From assembly GCA_963822615.1 (NCBI GenBank), contig CAWGIM010000019.1:62001-126000 (forward strand): DNA of 64,000 nucleotides. The letters run 5' to 3'. A program made the translations under genes and the position numbers. Under the pieces are notes generated by a model, which was not told the DNA's origin, searched no databases, and saw nothing but the letters and a program-made list of their open reading frames with translations. Position 1 is the first letter of the stretch. Every line of letters begins with the position of its first letter. The DNA comes from Trebonia sp963822615 (lineage in GTDB: Bacteria; Actinomycetota; Actinomycetes; Streptosporangiales; Streptosporangiaceae). Shown here one piece after another: positions 59,049 to 64,000 of this stretch.

Positions 59049-59786
59049 ATGACGAAGGATCGTGCCCGCAAGCGGTCGGTCCGCGCGAGGATGGCAGCCA
59101 GCGCAGAGCCCTACAGCGTCGCCGCGCGCAAGCTCACCGACAGTGCTGAGCCTGGCGCGGCAGTCGTCTCACTGCTGCGCGACCGCATAGCCGCGACGTT
59201 GGCCGCCCCGAACGCGCGGATCCGGTTTCGCGTTGAAACGAACCTGGGAACACGCAAGGACATACGCGCGAGGCTTGCCCGGTTTGTCATCGCCTCCGTG
59301 ATGAAGCGCATGACGCCCGGGCTGGAATGGTCGGCCGGCGGCATGAACGGTGAAGGTCTCATCGAGCCGCTAGCCGGCCGCTACCAGATTTACTGGGGCG
59401 GATATGCCACGGTCGTCACCGACGGCCGGCAATTCTTCGGGCGCCCCGGCGAGCCGGTCGAGGAGCACCCCGCGCCGGACAGCGACGAAGGGGAAGACTC
59501 GATCATGGAACCGCTGGAGGAAATGCGCGGCGCGGCCAGCGCCCGGTTCAGCGGTGATGACGTGGTCCGGGGGACGCCATGCCAGGTGATCACCGCCGGG
59601 ACGGGCTCACGCGAGTTCACGGTCTGCGTGGACGATGCCTACATCAGGCGGGTCAGCGAGACAACGGCGATACCCAGCCTCTGGGGGAGGGTCGCGATAG
59701 AAGTGACACTCGAACTGTGGGACTTCGGCGCTGCCGCCGAGGCACCCGACTGGTCGCGGTTCCCCGGGGCCCCGGTAGTCGCTTAG
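59049..59786 (+). CDS. Paralog A of an unrecognised two-copy family (RARMAAS motif)
   Basis: The 245-residue protein opens with a basic helix DRARKRSVRARMAASAEPYS then VAARKL, also seen in paralog B at 62168. A variable helical middle is followed by a C-terminal part likely to be beta-rich: IEPLAGRYQIYWGGYATVV, VVRGTPCQVITAGTGSREFT, VCVDDAYIRRV and LELWDFGA. The C-terminal half resembles in outline small ligand-carrier folds such as LppX/LolA, but there is no signal peptide. The leader upstream is conserved with paralog B. GAAGGGA precedes the ATG. The stop overlaps the convergent PucR gene by 4 nt. Function unknown. Confidence 0.78.
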   Translation: MTKDRARKRSVRARMAASAEPYSVAARKLTDSAEPGAAVVSLLRDRIAATLAAPNARIRFRVETNLGTRKDIRARLARFVIASVMKRMTPGLEWSAGGMNGEGLIEPLAGRYQIYWGGYATVVTDGRQFFGRPGEPVEEHPAPDSDEGEDSIMEPLEEMRGAASARFSGDDVVRGTPCQVITAGTGSREFTVCVDDAYIRRVSETTAIPSLWGRVAIEVTLELWDFGAAAEAPDWSRFPGAPVVA

Positions 59787-60982
59787 CCCGCCGCAGAAGC
59801 TGGCGGCACGTCACTGGCGAGCGCGTCCCAGGTGACGGCCAGGAGGACGAGCGTCCGGTCCCGCTGGTCCTTCAGTGAGAGGCCGGTCAGTTTCTCGATC
59901 CGGGCGACCCGGTACAGGAGCGTGTTGCGGTGCACCGGCAGCGCGGCTGCGGCCGCCGCGCTGTCGAAACCGCTGGCGGCCAGGCTCCGCAGGGTGGCCG
60001 CCAGGTCCGCCGCATCGGCCTGATCGAGCGGGCCGAAGACCCGGGCGGCGATCCGGCCGGCGATTTCTGGCGCGTCGGCGAGCAGCAGCTCGGGCAGGAA
60101 GTCCTCGGCCTGTACCCGGCCCCGGCGTCCTGACCGGGCCGCGATCGAGACGAGTGCGCGCAGCTGGTCGGCTGCCGCTCCGAGCTGGGTGCGTACGGTC
60201 GGCGGGTCCTGGGCGAGCAGCAGCCGGGGGTCGTCCAGGAAGGCTTTCCAGCGGAACCCGGGCGGAGCCAGCCCAGTGACGCAGACCCCCTCGGTGAACG
60301 CGAGCGCCCCCGCCGCGCGCAGCCGCGACGCCAGGTCGGCGTGCCCGAGAGCCGAGGCCGCGGCCAGCTGCGCGGTGAACGGGCAGTATGGCGCCGCCAG
60401 GTCAAACCCGAGCCGGGCGGCCCGGTCCCGGTCCTCGACGGTGACCGGCAGCCGGGCGCAGAGCCGGTCGAACAGCGCCCGGGCGCGCCGGTCACCGGCC
60501 GTGGACGGTGCGTCCCGCTGGTCAGCGTACGCCTGCGCGAACACGTCCACGATCATGTCGAGGTAGTCCTCAAGACAGCCCCAGACCGTCTCCGACTCCG
60601 CGATCAGCACCGCTCGGTCCTGGTCGTTCGCCAGGGCGAGCAGCGCCTCCCAGAACATTCGGGCGCCGCGCCGGTAGACCAGGATGCTGTCCTCGATCGG
60701 CTGGGCGGCGATGGCCCGGGCCCGCAGCAGCTCATGCAGCTCAGACCGGACGTACTCGTCCGGCGCGGTCCCGTTGATGACCCACCGCAGTATGAGGTCG
60801 ACATTCCAGCGCACCACCGCGCCGCGGTCCACCTCCCACGGGAAGCTGGTGTAAGCGGGGAGCTGGCTGAATCCTGACTCCATCCGGCGTACCACGACGC
60901 CGACGTCGAAACGCTCCAGCACCCGCCGGAGAGCACCGCGTGACTTGCCCGAAGCGGAAGCGAGATGCGCGTTCACGGGCAC
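59783..60982 (-). CDS. PucR/CdaR-type transcriptional regulator
   Basis: The 399-residue protein has an N-terminal helical sensor part, a middle domain and the C-terminal PucR helix-turn-helix (SGFDSAAAAAALPVHRNTLL then YRVARIEKLTGLSLKDQRDR). GTG 60982 has GGAAAGA upstream. It lies 27 nt downstream of the alpha/beta hydrolase gene on the same strand, so they form an operon. It sits between the two paralogs with conserved leaders and could regulate them. Confidence 0.85.
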   Translation of the reverse strand: MPVNAHLASASGKSRGALRRVLERFDVGVVVRRMESGFSQLPAYTSFPWEVDRGAVVRWNVDLILRWVINGTAPDEYVRSELHELLRARAIAAQPIEDSILVYRRGARMFWEALLALANDQDRAVLIAESETVWGCLEDYLDMIVDVFAQAYADQRDAPSTAGDRRARALFDRLCARLPVTVEDRDRAARLGFDLAAPYCPFTAQLAAASALGHADLASRLRAAGALAFTEGVCVTGLAPPGFRWKAFLDDPRLLLAQDPPTVRTQLGAAADQLRALVSIAARSGRRGRVQAEDFLPELLLADAPEIAGRIAARVFGPLDQADAADLAATLRSLAASGFDSAAAAAALPVHRNTLLYRVARIEKLTGLSLKDQRDRTLVLLAVTWDALASDVPPASAAG

Positions 60983-61009
60983 GATCTTTCCATGCCCGAG
61001 CGCTTCCGG

Positions 61010-61837
61010 TCACGGGACGAGTTCCCCGGATACCGGGGCCAGCGCCCAGTCGAGGGCGAAGTCGGCGACCGCCTCCCAGCCGGGCTCGCCACAGGTGTAG
61101 TGGTCCCGCCGGTCGAAGACGGCATGCGCGGCGATCGCGGTGGAGTGCTTGGCGTTCTTCTCGTAGTTGTGCTGCTGGACGACGGTGGGCAGGATGTGGT
61201 CGCTGCCGCCGGAGATGAACAGCAGCGGGGCGCGGTCGTCGTCGGCGAAGTTGAAGGTCGTGGAGGCGTGCGGGGTGACCGCGGCGAAGCCGCCCTGGAA
61301 GAGGACCTTGGCGGGCGTGGGGGCGGCGTAGCGGTCGTAGGCCGCCTGGGAGGCTTCCTCGTCGAGGGTGTTGGTGAAGGCGTAATGGAACTGCTTGGGG
61401 GTAAGCGGGACGGCCCGGTGCAGGTTGGCCGGGTCTTTCAGGACCGGCAGCACCGAGCGGATCTCCGATAGCGGCATAGCGTTGATGCCCTTGACGGCGG
61501 CGCCGTCGATGGACACCCCGGCCGCCCCCAGGCCGCTGCCCACCAGCAGCTGGGCGAAGGTCCCGCCGAAGGAGTGCCCCATGATGATCGGCGGCGCGTC
61601 CAGTTCCTCCACGATGCCGGTCAGGTGATCCATCACCTCGCGGACGCCGACATTGGCGAGCGCCGAGGAGTCCTCCCGCAGCGCCAGCAGCCCGGCCTCG
61701 CCCTGGCCGATCCCCGGGTAACCGGGCGTCAGCACCCGGAACCCCCGCTCCTCGTAGCGGGTGACCCAGTGCTCCCAGGCCAGCGGCGTCATCCACAGGC
61801 CATGAATCAAAACGATCGTGTCCGGCGCGCTAGCCAT
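61010..61837 (-). CDS. Cytoplasmic alpha/beta hydrolase
   Basis: The 275-residue protein has IVLIHGLWMTPLAWEHWVTR, nucleophile IIMGHSFGGTFAQLLVGSGL (Ser near 88), an Asp near FISGGSDHILP and a late His in DRRDHYTCGEPGW. It has no signal peptide. The lid region KQFHYAFTNTLDEEASQAAY is typical of small-ester hydrolases and lactonases. It is the first gene of a unit with the PucR regulator. Substrate unknown. Confidence 0.87.
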   Translation of the reverse strand: MASAPDTIVLIHGLWMTPLAWEHWVTRYEERGFRVLTPGYPGIGQGEAGLLALREDSSALANVGVREVMDHLTGIVEELDAPPIIMGHSFGGTFAQLLVGSGLGAAGVSIDGAAVKGINAMPLSEIRSVLPVLKDPANLHRAVPLTPKQFHYAFTNTLDEEASQAAYDRYAAPTPAKVLFQGGFAAVTPHASTTFNFADDDRAPLLFISGGSDHILPTVVQQHNYEKNAKHSTAIAAHAVFDRRDHYTCGEPGWEAVADFALDWALAPVSGELVP

Positions 61838-62009
61838 GGACTCATCCCTTCATCGCGGTACGGCAGCGGGCAAGCCGGCCGCGGCAACCCGGCCCAGCTC
61901 CCTGCTGCCCAGCATGGCGTCCGCCGCATTGTGCGCGGGCCCGGGAAGTCAGCCCGATTTTGGGCACGGCACCGACGCCGGACCGCCGCCTCCTGAAGTA
62001 AATCCGGGC

Positions 62010-62167
62010 TAACATGAACCAGCGGCAGCCGCGCCTGCCCGCTCCGAGCCGGGGCCCGCCCACGCTGGGCCCGGCGACGAGGACAAGGGTCCCTGACTCG
62101 CGCGCCTTCCCGGAACGCGTCGTTGCTGCGCTGGCGGGTGCGTGGGGCCGCGCCGGAAGGATACGCA
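62010..62167 (+). promoter_or_regulatory. Conserved promoter and structured leader, copy 2
   Basis: TAACAT (62010-62015) lies 25 nt before GCTCCGA at 62041. The hairpin here is GCCGGG...CCCGGC, so the outermost pair changed from A-T in copy 1 to G-C, which keeps the stem. GACGAGGACAAGGGTC and GACTCGCGCG follow, and GTG 62168 comes 127 nt after GCTCCGA. GGAAGG lies 7 nt before the start. Confidence 0.7.
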
Positions 62168-62980
62168 GTGACCAGGGACCATGCCCGCAAGAAGGCGATC
62201 CGCGCCCGGATGAGCGCCAGCGGGGAAACATACAGTACTGCCGCCCGCAGGCTCGATGCCGCCAGCGGCGGCCCGGCGGGGCCGGACGCGGTCCTCATCG
62301 CTTGCGTGAACAGGACGCTCGCGTCGCCGGCGGCCCGGATCGGGATCCGGGCGGACTGGGGCAGCCGGTGGGGCCTGGGAAGGGCGCCGTGGCATCGCCC
62401 GGGGCGGGTCGAGCAGCTGGCCGCGTCCGCCGCCAGGGCCGTGGGGCGGCGCGTCGCCGCCGAGGCCGGACTCGCGCGCGTGCGCGAGAAGCTCGCCGCC
62501 GCCCTCTTCCACCCGGCCGGCGAGGGCTTCATCGAGCCGGCCGCCGGCCGCTACCAGATTGATTACGGCGCGATCGCCGTGATGGAGTTCAACGGCCAGC
62601 CCTACCGCGGTGCGCCCGGGGCGCCGCTGGAGGAGAAGCACCGCTGGGAGGGGTATCCGGACGCGGACGCGCCGCTGAAGCTCCTGCGGAGGTTGCGTGA
62701 CGTGACGGACGCGCGGCCGGCCGGCCACGAGACCGTGCGCGGGACGCCGTGCGAGATCATCGCGGCCAGCGTGGGCTCGGCCGAGTACACGGTATGGATC
62801 GACGGGGAGCACATCCGGCGGGTCCAGACCGAGCAGAGCGGATCGAGCGAGCGGATCGACCTCTCCCTGACCAAGACGCTCGAACTGTGGGACTTCGGTA
62901 CCGGAGACATCCCGGTCGACTGGACGCGCCTGCCGAGCTTCCAGGCCAGCCGGAAAAGCACGCTCGCCGGGCTCAGCTGA
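62168..62980 (+). CDS. Paralog B of an unrecognised two-copy family (RARMSAS motif)
   Basis: The 270-residue protein starts at GTG 62168 and opens RDHARKKAIRARMSASGETY then STAARRL, matching paralog A. The middle is Ala/Arg-rich helix. The C-terminal half aligns with paralog A over IEPAAGRYQIDYGAIAVMEF, TVRGTPCEIIAASVGSAEYT, VWIDGEHIRRVQ, LELWDFGTGDIPVDWTRLPS. The middle differs far more than the ends, so the N-terminal motif and the C-terminal domain are the functional parts. No signal peptide, no catalytic motif recognised. It overlaps the convergent ABC permease gene by 8 nt. Confidence 0.78.
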   Translation: MTRDHARKKAIRARMSASGETYSTAARRLDAASGGPAGPDAVLIACVNRTLASPAARIGIRADWGSRWGLGRAPWHRPGRVEQLAASAARAVGRRVAAEAGLARVREKLAAALFHPAGEGFIEPAAGRYQIDYGAIAVMEFNGQPYRGAPGAPLEEKHRWEGYPDADAPLKLLRRLRDVTDARPAGHETVRGTPCEIIAASVGSAEYTVWIDGEHIRRVQTEQSGSSERIDLSLTKTLELWDFGTGDIPVDWTRLPSFQASRKSTLAGLS

Positions 62981-63755
62981 CATCGCGGCGGACGGTGGTG
63001 AGCGCGGCGGCCACCGCGAGCACCACGGCGATGGCGGCGAGCGCGGCGATCGCGCCGGGGTAGGGCAGCGCGGTCACGCCGCGCGGGATCTGGGGCATGC
63101 CGCCGCCGTTGGTGTCCCCGGCCAGCATGGCGGCCGCGGTGTAGGGCAGGAAGCGCCCTACCGTGGTCAGTGTCGCCCCCGTGACCAGCTCGATAACCAG
63201 CCCCCAGGCGACCACCGCGATGATCGCGCCGGTCTGCTGGCGGATCAGTGACCCGGCGCCCGCGCCGGCCGCGGCCAGCAGCGCCGAGCCGATGACGGTG
63301 CCGCCGGCGTAGCCGGCGATGGCCGGGCCGGACAGCGCCAGCGGGTAGCCGCGGGAGGCGGCGAAGCCGAGCGCGATGCCGGCCGCCGTCGCGGCGGCGG
63401 CGATCCCGAGCACCGTCCCGGCGGCCGCCGCCGCTAGTGCCTTGGCTGCCAGCACCCGGCCGCGGCCCGGCTGGTCGAGGTAGGTGTCGGTGGCGGTCTT
63501 GAGCCGGAACTCGCTGCTGCTGATCACCACCCCGAGCAGTGCGGCTACCAGCAGCGCGAACCCGGTGCTGGCGAGGTTGTCGCGCAGCCCGCCCGCCGTG
63601 GCCAGCGACGGGATCGCCATCCCCTTCCCGGTGCCGGCGGTGACCGCCTCCAGCACCCCGATCAGCCCGGTCAGCGCGACCGCGAGGCCCGTCATCGCGG
63701 CCACCAGCCGGGTGGTGCGCAGCTTCAGGAGCTCCGCGCGCAGCGCCGCGGTCAT
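62973..63755 (-). CDS. ABC-2 type exporter permease
   Basis: The 260-residue protein starts at ATG 63755 (GGAAGGGAGG upstream). It begins LRAELLKLRTTRLVAAMTGL and has about six membrane helices (STGFALLVAALLGVVISSSE, LAAAAAGTVLGIAAAATAAG, AIIAVVAWGLVIELVTGATL and others). This is the ABC-2 layout found in drug, lantibiotic or polysaccharide exporters. It is coupled by ATGA to the ATPase gene upstream. Confidence 0.87.
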   Translation of the reverse strand: MTAALRAELLKLRTTRLVAAMTGLAVALTGLIGVLEAVTAGTGKGMAIPSLATAGGLRDNLASTGFALLVAALLGVVISSSEFRLKTATDTYLDQPGRGRVLAAKALAAAAAGTVLGIAAAATAAGIALGFAASRGYPLALSGPAIAGYAGGTVIGSALLAAAGAGAGSLIRQQTGAIIAVVAWGLVIELVTGATLTTVGRFLPYTAAAMLAGDTNGGGMPQIPRGVTALPYPGAIAALAAIAVVLAVAAALTTVRRDVS

Positions 63756-64000
63756 CCCGGCCTCCCTTCCGTCGCCGTCAGCCGGAGAAAGGCTTCCTCC
63801 AGGGTGACCGCCTGCCCCGCGGCCTTCACCAGCTCGGTCACCGGCCCGGCGGAGACCAGGCGGCCGCGGTCGATGACGATAGCTTGGTCGGCGAACTGGG
63901 CCACCTCGGCCAGGATGTGGCTGGACACCAGCACGGTGCGGCCCTGCTCGCCGAGCTGCCGCAGGAAGCCGCGCAGCCACAGCACGCCCGCCGGGTCAAG
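63752..64000 (-). CDS. ABC transporter ATPase, C-terminal part, cut by window edge
   Basis: Only the last 82 residues are seen. They begin LDPAG (D loop) and include VLVSSHILAEVAQFADQAIV, with the switch His, then IDRGRLVSAGPV, the usual DrrA-like C-terminus. Partner of the ABC-2 permease encoded next. The start lies outside the window. Confidence 0.88.
   Translation of the reverse strand, partial: LDPAGVLWLRGFLRQLGEQGRTVLVSSHILAEVAQFADQAIVIDRGRLVSAGPVTELVKAAGQAVTLEEAFLRLTATEGRPG

Noticed and set aside
1..64000. CRISPR array, tRNA or rRNA genes, phage integrase or complete insertion sequence
   Set aside because: No regularly spaced repeats, no tRNA-like cloverleaf with conserved T-loop, and no transposase or integrase motifs were found on either strand by eye.

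Overview
The window is high-GC DNA (GC-rich third codon positions, many GTG/TTG starts, SARP, MarR and TetR regulators) and clearly actinobacterial. A sterol-catabolic locus with KstR-type operators, many secreted or lipidated proteins and a type I polyketide synthase (PKS) suggest a soil actinomycete. I cannot name the genus from sequence alone.

Region 1 (1-12.4 kb) is a steroid/cholesterol degradation cluster. It holds the propionyl side-chain genes (ChsE1-like tail, ChsE2, a fused ChsH2-ChsH1 hydratase, Ltp2), KstD, a second KstD-like flavoprotein, the ring hydroxylase KshA with reductase KshB and a small Cys-motif protein between them, HsaA, and an SCP2 sterol carrier. Four sites fit the KstR consensus TnnAACnnGTTnnA exactly, and three of them sit at the promoters of these genes. 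Region 2 (12.4-27.1 kb) has a large SF1 helicase, a SARP/NB-ARC/TPR regulator, an FtsX-type permease with a tandem ATPase (frameshifted), an orphan NMT1-type binding lipoprotein and a nitrate-sensing-type histidine kinase. Region 3 (27.2-27.8 kb) is a scar with an MFS fragment and an internally deleted TAT-exported GMC oxidase.

Region 4 (28.1-42.9 kb) is a lipid-assembly island: fatty acyl-AMP ligase, antigen-85-like secreted esterase, MFS exporter, a PKS with ACP-KS-AT-DH*-KR-ACP-ACP*-TE, crotonyl-CoA carboxylase/reductase, a PucR-type regulator and a secreted lipase. The parts suggest an alpha-alkyl, beta-hydroxy (mycolate-like) lipid made from a FAAL-activated acyl chain and a CCR-derived alkylmalonyl extender. 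Region 5 (43-51.4 kb) holds three regulator modules with clear operators: MarR with an MFS pump, TetR with an aldo-keto reductase, and TetR with DUF4166 and two membrane proteins, plus a second MFS pump.

Region 6 (51.6-56.9 kb) has a branched-chain-type binding lipoprotein, a membrane-anchored esterase and a redox trio (molybdenum oxidoreductase, cytochrome b, FAD reductase). Region 7 (57.1-64 kb) contains an unrecognised membrane protein and two paralogous genes of unknown function. Each paralog is preceded by the same promoter and about 127-nt structured leader. An alpha/beta hydrolase and a PucR regulator lie between them, and an ABC-2 exporter ends the window.

Several genes (ABC ATPase, one MFS, PKS twice, aldo-keto reductase twice, perhaps hsaA) carry single-base frameshifts. 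Either the assembly has indel errors or these genes are decaying; this cannot be settled from the sequence alone.
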